From positions 50,507 through 114,506 of the forward strand of contig CALSSY010000006.1 in NCBI GenBank assembly GCA_943789135.1: a stretch of DNA of 64,000 nt. The letters run 5' to 3'. The position numbers were made by a program, and so were the translations under genes. Of the stretch, positions 45,373 through 56,017 are shown piece after piece (the first letter of the stretch is position 1; each line of letters begins with the position of its first letter). The notes below the pieces were generated by a model. It worked only from the letters and a program-made list of their open reading frames with translations, did not search any database and was not told the DNA's origin. The DNA is from an uncultured Bacteroidia bacterium (GTDB taxonomy: Bacteria > Bacteroidota > Bacteroidia > NS11-12g > UBA955).

Positions 45373-45948
45373 ATGAATTATACAACGTATTTAGAGCAAT
45401 CTGTAAATTATAAGGCTTATCAGGATCTATTCGTACAGAAAAATGAAAATCCCGAGGCCTATACATACGGCCAATACGTTCCCATGAATCATCAGAGAAG
45501 CAACCGCTTAGACCGCACCTTTAAACTTTCTGAAGAACAAATAGCCTCGATTCAAAACATAGCCAAACAAACGTGGTTGGTAATCAGCGAGCATTGGTGT
45601 GGAGATGCCTCTCAAACGGTTCCTGTAATGGCAAAAATTGCCGAAGCAAGCAACGGAAATATTACGCTTAGGTTTGTTTATCGCGACGAAGTTCCCGAAC
45701 TCATGCAAGCACACCTCACCAATGGGGGCATGGCGGTTCCTAAAATAATTCAACTCAATTCACAAAATGATTTACTGGCAGATTGGGGACCACGACCTAA
45801 AGAAGCCCAAGAGCTGGTATTGACTCTGAGAGCAAATCCCGAAACAGCCTCTAATTATTCGGAAGAATTACACAAATGGTACGCCAAAGACAAGCAACAA
45901 AGCACAGTAAATGAACTTCTATTGCTTGCCAATGGGAACATTGAATAA
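45373..45948 (+). CDS. thioredoxin-like protein with single-Cys WCGDAS motif
   Basis: 191 aa, no signal peptide. A thioredoxin-fold core is visible: WLVISEHWCGDASQTVPVMAKIAE around C76, a strand LRFVYRDEVPELM, and GGMAVPKIIQL with the cis-Pro. The usual CxxC is replaced by CGDA, so a dithiol exchange mechanism is unlikely. This form is common in Bacteroidota proteins annotated as thioredoxin family, of unknown partner. It starts 82 bp after the ALDH gene. Confidence 0.75.
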   Translation: MNYTTYLEQSVNYKAYQDLFVQKNENPEAYTYGQYVPMNHQRSNRLDRTFKLSEEQIASIQNIAKQTWLVISEHWCGDASQTVPVMAKIAEASNGNITLRFVYRDEVPELMQAHLTNGGMAVPKIIQLNSQNDLLADWGPRPKEAQELVLTLRANPETASNYSEELHKWYAKDKQQSTVNELLLLANGNIE

Positions 45949-45949
45949 T

Positions 45950-47212
45950 TTAGTTTTTAATCCACTTGCCGCTGCGGACGCCTTTTTCCGAATGAATCTC
46001 ATAGGTATACATTCCGGAATTGAATCCTTCTAACGACAAGATATATTCAGATTCAATTTCTGTATTTATCAAAGATTTCCCCGAGATTAGGTCACGGATA
46101 ACCAGTTGCGCATTATTCAAACCCTCCAATTTGATATACAATTTATCTTGGGCTGGATTGGGATAAACATTCGCGCTGAAGTCAATATTATCAATACCCA
46201 GTGCCGTTGGAGCATAATAATCGAAGAATTCAAAGTAAGACTCATTCACATAGTCCATTTCATCTTCGTCCCAATATTTCTCAAGTTGTGTGAGGGTTCT
46301 ACCTTGAGCATCATAGGTATACGTATTTAAAGTGCCATCAGAAATAATCGAATCGGTTTGATTCAAGAAATAGGTGATTTCTTTCTCAATGTTATCATGT
46401 TCATCATATACACAACGCAATCGAATTCGACCCATTCCCAGGAAAAGCACAGAACCTTCCACCATAATATATTCCGAATTCTCCAAAGTATGGTCGTTCT
46501 TTATCCAGTTCTTCCATACTATGGAATCGTAAACCGCTGCTTGTAAATAGTTTTGCTCTGATTCTTCCCACATTTCCATTGTGATTTTATTAGGAGCACC
46601 CTTACTGTTATACTCAAAGAATAACCGCTGTTGTTTTTCCCAAATTGGATTATCGCTGCTGCGGAATTCCGTATAAACAGTGGCAACTAAATCGGTATTG
46701 GGAACAAATGATGCTGTATGACGGGTTTCTTCAATTTCTTCCCATTCTGTACTTCCTGCGCTTCTCCACTTATAAATCTGTGACTGTAAGACATCACCGT
46801 TGTAAATGTAATCCGTCATTGACGAAGTGTCTTTGCTTCCATCTTCATCCTTAACCGTGAAATAGGTTTCGCGAATCATTCGACCTGCACCATCATACAT
46901 ATACTCTGTGTAGGTCGTGTAGGTACTCCATTCGGACGGGAATACAACCCTTTCGGATGATTGTTGTCCGTTTGTGTAATAAGACTTAAAAGTTGTGTCT
47001 TTAAAATACAACCAATCGGCCGAGTCATTATCCCATTGAGACCTAACAATACGTTGGGGCCTATCCTGATCTGAGGAGCGCTTCAACAGCAAAGCATTCT
47101 TAGTATTGGGATTCTTTTCTTTCTTTACAAAGTCCCAATTGCCCATTTTACTTTGAGCATGGGCATTTAAAATTAAAAAGCTTGAAATACAAGCAACAAG
47201 TAACTTATTCAT
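45950..47212 (-). CDS. T9SS-secreted protein with YD-like repeats
   Basis: 420 aa. Signal peptide MNKLLVACISSFLILNAHAQ. The middle contains YD-like repeats (YMYDGAGRMIRETYF, YDEHDNIEKEITYF, YTYDAQGRTLTQLE), as in beta-rich Rhs/wapA-like surface proteins, but only a few copies. The C-terminus (ANVYPNPAQDKLYIKLEGL) is a sorting domain. Function unknown. Its stop and the thioredoxin-like stop are 1 bp apart. An exact TATCTTTG is 15 bp before the ATG. Confidence 0.8.
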   Translation of the reverse strand: MNKLLVACISSFLILNAHAQSKMGNWDFVKKEKNPNTKNALLLKRSSDQDRPQRIVRSQWDNDSADWLYFKDTTFKSYYTNGQQSSERVVFPSEWSTYTTYTEYMYDGAGRMIRETYFTVKDEDGSKDTSSMTDYIYNGDVLQSQIYKWRSAGSTEWEEIEETRHTASFVPNTDLVATVYTEFRSSDNPIWEKQQRLFFEYNSKGAPNKITMEMWEESEQNYLQAAVYDSIVWKNWIKNDHTLENSEYIMVEGSVLFLGMGRIRLRCVYDEHDNIEKEITYFLNQTDSIISDGTLNTYTYDAQGRTLTQLEKYWDEDEMDYVNESYFEFFDYYAPTALGIDNIDFSANVYPNPAQDKLYIKLEGLNNAQLVIRDLISGKSLINTEIESEYILSLEGFNSGMYTYEIHSEKGVRSGKWIKN

Positions 47213-47226
47213 AAATGGTTTCCTAT

Positions 47227-47234
47227 CAAAGATA
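47227..47234 (-). promoter_or_regulatory. -7 promoter element TATCTTTG
   Basis: Exact TAnnTTTG match on the minus strand, upstream of the T9SS gene starting at 47212. Confidence 0.5.
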
Positions 47235-47244
47235 TCGAAAATTT

Positions 47245-48405
47245 CTAAAATGCTTCACCTATGTAAAAGTAAACCCCATAACCATCGGGATTTAAACCAA
47301 AATCAATTCTTGTGAAAATATCTTTTTTAGGAAATAAGAGATAGCGAAGGCCCGCACCAGCCGACCATTTATAATTATTCTGTGGGAAATTTCCGTTAGA
47401 AACAGCACCTACAGAACCAAAGACGGCACCTCCCAAACGAGTTCCACTTATAAAAGGCAAAAACCTATATTCGGCTTGAGCTGCTACATAGTTTTTATCT
47501 CGATATCTACCTAAATAATAACCCCTCATAATCGTTTCTCCACCCATCAAGCTTAATTGATTGAATGGAACATCCCCTTTCGAAAATTGACCCACAACTT
47601 GAAAAGCCAAAACTTGATTTTTAGATGTGGGAAGGAAATAACGTCCGTCCAAAAATAAAGTAGTCATGGGAAACTGATTATAAGAAACATCGCCATAATG
47701 CAATACCGCAATCTCAGCCATATATCCGTCGCGCACGTTTAACATATTATGCCGAGAATCCAATACAATTCCTGCGCCTAAACCGAAGTTCCTACTTCCA
47801 TCAGCACCTTTGGGAAAGGTATTAACCGGACGTGATAGGTCCAAATTTTCCCAATTTGTACTGCCTAACTCTTGATAATCCAATTGAAGTCCGGCAAATA
47901 AATTACCCGTAATGCGGTACAAGAAACGCTCGCGCACACTGTAATAATTTGCATTTACTACGGCCACAGGATCCTTGGGGATTTCAGAACCAACACCATA
48001 AAAATACAAAGGATAGTTTTGAAAACGCATTTTCCCAAGGGTGAGAAAATTATTGTCTTTTCCGTAGGTAACGTGATCTATCCAAAGTCCTAATTGACGT
48101 TCTTGGGTGTAAAAAGCAAAGGCGCTAATTTCACTCAAACGCAATGTTGTGTCGTTTTTGTAATGAAAAACCACCAATCCGCTTAACCCGAACTCCCATT
48201 TGGTTTCAGGAGCATAACCTACTACTGGATAAAATAAAAACCTTGGCTTTGTTGAACTCGCAGTATCATAAACCATATTATGAATCCATTCTGGTAGCTG
48301 AATGGGATTGCTTTTTTCTGATTTTGCCGTATCAATTGTTTGTGAAAATGAACAATCGGCTATAAAAGCTAAAGTAACTACCAGAAGTAAACGCCAATTG
48401 CGCAT
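47245..48405 (-). CDS. BamA/TamA-type outer-membrane protein (surface antigen barrel)
   Basis: 386 aa from ATG 48405 (MRNWRLLLVVTLAFIADCSFSQ), supported by the TATTTTTG element three bases upstream; an alternative ATG two codons earlier overlaps that element. No POTRA domains are present, so it is the barrel part only. Signatures: the strand pattern (FGLGAGIVLDSRHN, GYMAEIAVLHYG), MRGYYLGRYRDKNYVAAQAEY (the VRGY-type lid-loop motif of Omp85 barrels), and a C-terminal aromatic residue. Likely an outer-membrane protein of unknown cargo. It lies 32 bp upstream of the T9SS gene on the same strand. Confidence 0.8.
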   Translation of the reverse strand: MRNWRLLLVVTLAFIADCSFSQTIDTAKSEKSNPIQLPEWIHNMVYDTASSTKPRFLFYPVVGYAPETKWEFGLSGLVVFHYKNDTTLRLSEISAFAFYTQERQLGLWIDHVTYGKDNNFLTLGKMRFQNYPLYFYGVGSEIPKDPVAVVNANYYSVRERFLYRITGNLFAGLQLDYQELGSTNWENLDLSRPVNTFPKGADGSRNFGLGAGIVLDSRHNMLNVRDGYMAEIAVLHYGDVSYNQFPMTTLFLDGRYFLPTSKNQVLAFQVVGQFSKGDVPFNQLSLMGGETIMRGYYLGRYRDKNYVAAQAEYRFLPFISGTRLGGAVFGSVGAVSNGNFPQNNYKWSAGAGLRYLLFPKKDIFTRIDFGLNPDGYGVYFYIGEAF

Positions 48406-48408
48406 AAA

Positions 48409-48416
48409 CAAAAATA
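48409..48416 (-). promoter_or_regulatory. -7 promoter element TATTTTTG
   Basis: Exact TAnnTTTG match; only three bases separate it from the ATG at 48405, predicting a leaderless transcript. Confidence 0.55.
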
Positions 48417-48437
48417 CCTAAAACATATATTTTAGCC

Positions 48438-49511
48438 TTAATCTACGACTCTTTTTTCGATGTAATTGCTATTGAAAATTCCCAATGCCCCCATATAGGT
48501 AAGTCTAAATGACATTAGATCACCAACTTGGTATTTTTCAAACTCATCTCCCAAATCTAAAATTAACATATCTGAGCTTGCTCCAACAATTTCAACACCG
48601 TCATCGATAGGGCTTAGAAAATCCGTAGCAATATCCAATAATCCGATATCTACAATGGCTCTGTAAGCCATTTGTCCATAATCGGCTTCAATAACATCTA
48701 CCTTTTCACCGGATGGATTTTCCGCTAAATAACCAATTGGTACTTTTGGCTTTTCAGAAATCTCAATGATTTCCGCAAACAACTTGATTACATCGGTTTT
48801 CATATCTGCAAATGCGCCACCTGAGAGTAAATCTGCACCAAAGAATAAAGTTTCCCCTATCCTAAAATGATTGATACTTGAAGGAATCTGTTTACGCCAA
48901 AGTAAAGGCAGGGTAATGGAAGTACCACCTGTTATCCAAGGTATTTGGATGTCAAATTTTGCTTCAATCAATTGTTTGTATAAGGATAGTTGTATGTATT
49001 TGTCTTGGGTTGGCAAAACACCACTTAAGCAATTTATATTTGCTCCAATTCCAACTATCGAAACGCCTTTTAATTCGAGTAATTTCCCATAGAAGCTCAG
49101 TAAATCTTCCCCCATAACACCCTCTCTCAAATCTCCCATTTCTATCATTACAATTACCTTATGAACCTTACCTTGATGCAATGCTTCATTGGATAGACGC
49201 TCAATGGTATCCAATTCTGTATTGAAACTGACATCGGCATAACGAACAATTGATTTAATGCTTCGTCTCGCTGGAGGTTTAATATAAACGGTTTGGGAAT
49301 GAGGCGCTAATTGTTTTATGGTACGCAAATTAGACACCCTTGAATCGCAGAATTCGGTTACACCCAAATTAATTAATTCTTGCAAATAGGCTTTATTTCC
49401 GCATAACAGTTTTGTGACTACTGCCCATTCTTTATTCTCGGCTTCGAGAAAGTCATTTAAAAAATCGAAATTATGTTTGAGTTTACTTCTATATAGTTCT
49501 AAAAAAGCCAT
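48438..49511 (-). CDS. alanine/ornithine racemase-family PLP enzyme
   Basis: 357 aa, fold-type III. K34 in AVVTKLLCGN is the PLP lysine. Motifs MIEMGDLREG and WITGGTSIT (phosphate loop) mark the ornithine/alanine racemase-like branch rather than the cell-wall Alr. Substrate is likely an amino acid but its identity is open. It lies 1 bp after the GNAT gene and in the same operon as a sodium symporter, which suggests use of an imported amino acid or related compound. Confidence 0.85.
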   Translation of the reverse strand: MAFLELYRSKLKHNFDFLNDFLEAENKEWAVVTKLLCGNKAYLQELINLGVTEFCDSRVSNLRTIKQLAPHSQTVYIKPPARRSIKSIVRYADVSFNTELDTIERLSNEALHQGKVHKVIVMIEMGDLREGVMGEDLLSFYGKLLELKGVSIVGIGANINCLSGVLPTQDKYIQLSLYKQLIEAKFDIQIPWITGGTSITLPLLWRKQIPSSINHFRIGETLFFGADLLSGGAFADMKTDVIKLFAEIIEISEKPKVPIGYLAENPSGEKVDVIEADYGQMAYRAIVDIGLLDIATDFLSPIDDGVEIVGASSDMLILDLGDEFEKYQVGDLMSFRLTYMGALGIFNSNYIEKRVVD

Positions 49512-49512
49512 A

Positions 49513-49941
49513 TTATTTTCGTTTTAAACGCATTTCTAAATAGGGATTTGTAAATCCTAAAGATTCGTATAAAAAACGAGCTGGGTTCTCGGCCTCAACA
49601 TGCAAGGCAACATCCCCGTCTAATTCCGATAGTACTTCTTGCATGAGCTTTTTACCCAATCCTTTACCTCTTAAATCGGCCCGCATGGCAATGTAAACCA
49701 AAATATTTTCAGGGATATAACCTCCCATCCCTGTACTATTAACAACAACAGCACCACTCGGATTTCCTTCGAAATGTTGCACCGTTATATGACCACCGGT
49801 ATTAAAAACATAGTCTATGGCTTTTTGAATGTCTTCTTGTGCATCCCCGTATTTTTCTAAATGTAGGTGTAGAAACTTCGCCAATTCGCCATTGGCAACA
49901 TACGTATCTTTTTGGTTTCTATAATGTGTATAATGAATCAT
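49513..49941 (-). CDS. GNAT-family N-acetyltransferase
   Basis: 142 aa. Acetyl-CoA loop RADLRGKGLGKKLM is the R/Q-x-x-G-x-G/A motif A; the final ENPARFLYESLGF block is also typical. Substrate unknown. Middle gene of a three-gene operon with the racemase and the sodium symporter, so an amino acid or amine is the likely substrate. Confidence 0.85.
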   Translation of the reverse strand: MIHYTHYRNQKDTYVANGELAKFLHLHLEKYGDAQEDIQKAIDYVFNTGGHITVQHFEGNPSGAVVVNSTGMGGYIPENILVYIAMRADLRGKGLGKKLMQEVLSELDGDVALHVEAENPARFLYESLGFTNPYLEMRLKRK

Positions 49942-49952
49942 AATAAATGGAA

Positions 49953-51362
49953 CTATTTTTTAAAAATTTTGTGAAAAATCGCGAATAAAATAGCGGAAAC
50001 CGTGAGACCAATGCCATTAGCATCCAAGCCTCCCCAAATTTCCACTTCTAAATATATCAATCCCATAGCCGTAATACCTCCTCCCAACATTGACGCTATC
50101 GCTGCGGGTGCAGATCTTGACCTGCCGCTTAAGGCCATGATAATCGGAACAAATAAACCGGAGACCATAAAGGCATAAGAAAGCAACATTAACTCCAAAA
50201 CATTACGCATGTGCATGCCTATATAAATGGCAATGCCTCCCAATAGTAACGTACTCCATTGAGATAAACGCAATTGCTGTTTTGGTGATAATCGTACAAT
50301 CGTACCAATAAAATCACTTATAAAATTCCCAGATGCCGCCATCAAGCAACTATCTGCCGTTGACATAATAGCGGAGAAATATGCTGCTAAAATCACTCCG
50401 GTTACACCCACCGGCAATGCCGTTCTTAAGAGTAGTGGAAGACCAAGCTCCGCATCCATGACCCCTCCTGGAAATGTAATCAATTGCATTTCAAAAGCAG
50501 CCCGAGCAAACAAACCCAAAATCACCCCCATAAATGCCATCAAAGGCCATTCTAACAAACCTGCTATGAACCAAGCCCGTTTTGCTTCTCGCTCACTCCG
50601 AGAAGCAAAAATTCGTTGATACAAGGTCATCCCAATAAACCAAATAGGAATTATTGTCAAGCTCCAATTCAGCATTTTCATGGGAGAAACTTGATCCAAT
50701 TGCAACATGGGTTCTGGCAGTACGGCTGTAATAGCATCCCATCCCCCTAACATATAATAAGCCGCTGGAATACCAACAAACATTAGACCGAACATCAGTA
50801 TTAACCACTGAATGGTATCCGTATAAATTACGGCCTTCAAACCGCCCAAAGCCGTATAGACCACTGTAAATATGCCCATAATAAGCAATAAATGCTCAAA
50901 GCTGACCCCTTCAAATGTAGCCGATGCCAACTTTGCGCCTGCCACAATTTGAGATGAAGTAAAACCAACGTAACCAATAAATGATATGGCCGCTGCAATA
51001 CCGGCGGCCGTATATCCATAATAATGCTTGATTAACTGCGGCATTGAGTATAAGGTCTTGATTGCCGTTAGTTTAAAAACGCGAGGAATCAGCCAAACCG
51101 CACTTATCCATGCTCCAACTAAACCGGTAAACAACATCCAGGAACCGGAAAGTCCCATTACAAATCCCAATCCTCCTAAGCCAATAGAAAAGCCACCTCC
51201 TACATCGGTTGCCACAACTGACATCCCGATATGTATGCTGCCCATGTTTCTTCCACCAACAAAATAATCATCTACGGATTGGTTCTTTATATAAAAATAA
51301 AGACCCACTCCTACCATGGCTATAAGGTAGGCGGCGAATATGACGTAATCAATAACTTCCAC
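49953..51362 (-). CDS. sodium:solute symporter family transporter
   Basis: 469 aa with about 13 hydrophobic helices. SSS-family pattern: DYFVGGRNMGSIHIGMSVVA near the N-terminus, GLKAVIYTDTIQWLILMFGL and AYFSAIMSTADSCLMAASGN later. The family uses sodium to import sugars, amino acids or carboxylates. First gene of the operon with the GNAT and racemase genes, 11 bp upstream. Confidence 0.88.
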   Translation of the reverse strand: MEVIDYVIFAAYLIAMVGVGLYFYIKNQSVDDYFVGGRNMGSIHIGMSVVATDVGGGFSIGLGGLGFVMGLSGSWMLFTGLVGAWISAVWLIPRVFKLTAIKTLYSMPQLIKHYYGYTAAGIAAAISFIGYVGFTSSQIVAGAKLASATFEGVSFEHLLLIMGIFTVVYTALGGLKAVIYTDTIQWLILMFGLMFVGIPAAYYMLGGWDAITAVLPEPMLQLDQVSPMKMLNWSLTIIPIWFIGMTLYQRIFASRSEREAKRAWFIAGLLEWPLMAFMGVILGLFARAAFEMQLITFPGGVMDAELGLPLLLRTALPVGVTGVILAAYFSAIMSTADSCLMAASGNFISDFIGTIVRLSPKQQLRLSQWSTLLLGGIAIYIGMHMRNVLELMLLSYAFMVSGLFVPIIMALSGRSRSAPAAIASMLGGGITAMGLIYLEVEIWGGLDANGIGLTVSAILFAIFHKIFKK

Positions 51363-51482
51363 AACATGTAGTGAAAGCCCCGGCAGAATGAATTAGCAAA
51401 AGTTTGGAGCTTTCCGAACAAGAACGACCTTGTTCTTTAAAAATGCAATTCAAATATACGAAATTTCAAGGGCAAAGCCAAA

Positions 51483-54400
51483 TTACGGATGGGTCACCAA
51501 TAGGTTTGCCGTATATAATTTTCCATCAGATTGCCATTCTAAATAATACATTCCGGCAGCAATTTCAGGCAAATAACATTCGAAAGATTCAGAATGTATT
51601 TGTCTCAAAGTTAACGGCCATTTTTGTCCGTTAAGATTGAATAAGAACATGTGTTCTATGGTTTTTATGCCGTCAATTCTAAATACATCTGTACTAGTCG
51701 GATTGGGATAAATAGCCAAACTAGCAGAGCCTAAATCTACCCCCATACGGTTCATGTTAAATGTATATTCCCTAGAACAACGACAACCATGAGCATCGGT
51801 TTCGGCAAGCATTTCTACTACATAACTGCCGTCATTTGGAAGAGCGTATTGCAACAAGCCAGACTCACCTTGAGTCTTAAAAGTGCCGTTGTTTTCAATC
51901 TTCCAGGTATACGTAATTCCAGATTGTCCGCCTATCTCACCCAAATCATCTTTGGGATTCAAGGCCAATCCAAAATACGCATATTCATAATCCGGTCTAT
52001 AATCAAAATCGCAAGTTCTCGGTCTTGGCAATACGGGCACTTGTTTAATCAATTCTGTCGTACAGGTATTCAAGGCAGATGCCATTAAACCCACTGGAAA
52101 TGTGATTGAGTCTGTCGCATCGAACACAATATTGTGATTGAATGATTCCTTCATTTCCCCATTTCCCCATTTCCATACAAAATCAATCCCCACTGAGGGT
52201 TTACTTAAGTTCACAAAACGGGTACTATCTCCTGCGCAATTAATATCGAAGGTAAAATCTACCTCTATTTCTTCCAATACTCGAATATTTTCAATTATAC
52301 TGTCAGAGCATCCGTTGTCAAGTTGAACCTTTAAAGAAACCTTCTGAACTCCTGTATCTATCCAATCTTTTGTAAAGTAGGACTTACTTCCTTCATCAAC
52401 ACCATTTAAGGTCCAACGTAATTGCCATAAATAACCGGGAACCTGTTTTGTGGTGTTTTCAAAACGAGATTGCGATGCTTTACATAGACGATCAATAGAA
52501 AATTGAGCCTTCGGACTCGGTTTTACTTGAATACTTTTTGAAACTGAATCTATACATCCAAATTCGCTCTTTACGGTGTATTTAACAATTTTCAATCCCG
52601 CTGAATCATAACGATAAGTGGTGTTTTTCTGAGTGCTGTAATTGTCATTCTCTCCGAATTCCCAACGAACCCCAAAAATTGCCGTAGACATTTGTGTTTT
52701 ATTGTTAAAACTAACCGACTGACCTGCACAAATTACAGCGTCAAAATCCATTAATGCCTTTGGCTGTTCAAAGACCGACACTCGGCTTGACTGTTTATTC
52801 TGACAACCACGTTGAAAACCCGAAAGGACAACATTGTAATTGCTTCTTTTAGAATATGTATGGCTCACACTTTTCGCATCTGTAGTATCGTACGCAGTTC
52901 CATCGCCAAAATCCCAAACAAAATTAGCCTGTTGCGATTTGCTTGTGTTTTCAAATTGCACCGAACGACCTTCACAAGCGACACCTCGTGTAAATGAAAT
53001 ATCAGGAACAGGATTTACCTTTATGGTATCCTTATAGGTGAACTTAAAATTATAGGGAGAAGTTGATACGCTCAATTCAATTGGATAGGTTCCAGAATCC
53101 TTATAAATACAGCTTGGGCTGTAATCACGACTTGTATCTCCATTTCCTAAATTCCAAAAGTAACGCATATAGCTATTACTGGATTTAATTGTGGTTAAAT
53201 TCTTAATATACAGGGTATCTTGACTGCAAATGGCACTATCAATTTTAAAATAGAGTTGGGGAGTAGGCTCAATATAAACAAGCCTTTCAATAACGGTATC
53301 ACAACCGCTTATTAAATCCATAATCCGTAATTGAAGATGCACAAATGAATCTTCTAATGCAGTATCTGTTGGTGAAAATTTCCATAATAAATCTGAGTTC
53401 GACTTGGGTTCAACCAAGCTTGATCCTTTTACTAAGCTACCATTTTGAGTAAAGGCATGCGTTTCTGCATACCAACTTTGCGACTTTCCATAGTTGGTGC
53501 GGCTGAATGACCTAGGAGGACTAACGCTAAAGACCAATTCGGTATTCAATAATACTACATCAAAATCCTTACCGACAATGGGTATATTTGATTGTGATGA
53601 ATCTAATTGTGGGGTAATCGTTGAAGAACCAGGAGCGGGTTTAACATAAACCCGATAATGCAATGTATCATCTTGGGTATTATCATTTGAGCTACTCAAA
53701 AATATCCAAATATCATTCCAACCCCATTGATCAACCCGAAGTGGTTGGGTCAATTGAAAATAACCAGTATCTAACTTTAGAATATTTAAGTTTTGTTTAA
53801 AATTGACACCAGTAAGATTTTTCTTTACGGTAATTGCAATATCAAAAACAGTATCTACATAGCCATTTATTATGCCAATCTCTGACGCGAGAACATAACC
53901 AGAACAAACGGTATCCGGAACATTTCCCTTAATAAATAAACTCAAGTTTAGGCTATCGATTACAGCCCCTCTATCGGTATAAATTTTATGGCGGGATTTC
54001 CCGTTTACATCGGTTTCAGAAATTGTACTCGACGCAACATTGTTCTGATTTCTATATTCTAAAGAACGGTAATCGGAAGCATCTCCATTGGCAAAACTAG
54101 CCGGAATCCAATAGGTTAGGCTGTCTTGTGCACCCGATTTATTCCAGTTTTGAAAATTGGTATATTGGTTCACTTCATAGGCCCAATTTTCTGTTGAATA
54201 GCCCTTAACAAAAATGGAATTATCTTCTACTTTACTTAAAACACTTACTGTATTCAAAAACATGGGATAAACATCACCTGTACCCTTTCCTTCAACAATA
54301 TTCCCAACAACTTCCGTACGGGAATCATCATCCAAGTAAAGCATAGCTGAAGCATGGCCGTTAGAATTTCCAATACTGTCATAGAGGGTATTGTGAAATA

Positions 54401-55921
54401 CATTGAGATTTTGATTTGTATTATAATTGGTTGAGTAAATGTAATACGTCTCAGCCGGTCCATAATTCTGAGCCACTACATTATCATGGATATCCATGTT
54501 CACGCAGTAATAGAAATAAATACCCACTGTAATGCCTTTAGGAGTGACGGTGTAATTACGCATTACTTTGTTTCGAGAAATATCCCAATTTCCTTTCCAC
54601 ATAGTAGCAATGCTGTATAGTTCCTTATAGCCGCGATTGGAATCTAAAACATTACCCACTACGGTATTCTCTCCCCATGTTCCTGAACCCATTTCATAGC
54701 CAAAAAGCAGAACACCATCACCGGTATTGCCGGATCCAAAATCGATCTTACGCAACACATTATGATCCATTTTCACATCGTCTCCAAGTTGGGAATAAAT
54801 GCCGAATGAGTATCCCCGGTCTCCTTTGATATTGTACAACACATTTTTGGAAATGCTAATTTGCTCGCCGTATTGTGACAGAATACCATGAAATCTAGAG
54901 AAATAGGTAAAATCCGAGAGGCGATTATCCTCAATTATTACGGTTCGTTTGCCTCCACCAGATAGTTTCCAAGCATTAATACCGTATAAATTCCAAATAA
55001 AGTCAATTGCACCATTTAAACTGGCGTTTTTATAAGGAAGGTGTTCGATTTGATTTCCCTTTATTTCTATTGCTTGATCGTCTGAACGCCCATCCAAACA
55101 AAAAATTCCTATTAACGTAGTGTCGGTATTGCTGCTAGAACTACAATTACCTCGTGTAATTGTATTATTTCGGCATAGTTCCCCGTTGATATAACGCATG
55201 TAAATACCCACTGAATAAAACGTAGAAATTAAATTAGAATCTATTCTGTTATGCGTAGAAATTGTGGTATAATCTGTACTCCCTTGTTGGTCATAAATTC
55301 CATAAAAGGGCCCGGGTGATCGGCTTTAAAGAGCAATAAAGTTTATTGTTTACAATCACATTTCCCGTTCCAGCATGTTTTGACGTTTGGCGGGTAATTC
55401 GACCTGTATCCGCTGTAAAAGCGATGTAGGCCCCGGTATCATTACGGAACTGAACCAGCTTTGAAAATACTACACTGCAACTATCCACACGATTGCTGTC
55501 AGCACCATTTGAAAAACGAATACCCAATAAACTACTTTGGGTAAAACTGTTCTCTATAACGAGGTTTTTTTAGATGTACATGGTCAATTCCATTGAGATG
55601 TAAAACTTCTCTTTTGAAATTTCCAACCAAGTGAAATCCATTACCGAGAATCGTTAATTCCCGCCCTTTTTGAGTAGGTGAAGTACTGTGTTGATAAAGT
55701 TGAATGGCCGAGTTTATGGTATCGTTTTTAAGAACACGAACTGTAACTTGGTTTGCAACCCCTTGTTTATTCCAGGTGTCTGCAAAAACCGACCAAGATG
55801 AAAAATTACGCGTTCCTGGACTTCCACCAATGGTATAAATACCCGAAAGTTGTCCTCGCAAGGGCAAAAATCCGGTTATCACCAAGATAGAGAAAAGTAT
55901 AAAACGTCGTAAAGTCATCAC
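51483..55921 (-). pseudogene. beta-helix/PKD T9SS protein, two frameshifts; paralogue of the 8920-13347 gene
   Basis: Three pieces form one gene: 55921-55532 (signal peptide and LSGIYTIGGSPG), 55527-55291, and a long frame to 51483 (1242 aa). First break: the run of seven A (55565-55571) needs six, giving HLKNLVIENSFTQSS and joining LLGIRFSNGAD. Second break: a single-base difference near 55319-55330 joins NNKLYCSLK to SPGPFYGIYDQQG. The restored product has about 1480 aa, matching the 1475 aa of the other copy. Domains: beta-helix (about 80-640), then PKD modules (FVWDFGDGT, RWEFGENDN), and a sorting domain (LAIYPNPTSTDVFRI). A homopolymer error is likely; true loss of surface display is not excluded. 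Confidence 0.85.
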
Positions 55922-56017
55922 CGATTGAAGGTCAAATTTACATCACACGTCTAAAACGCTAATGCAGCAATTTTGCCTTGTTCAGTATATACTACACGAA
56001 TAATGCCAAGTTTGAAT

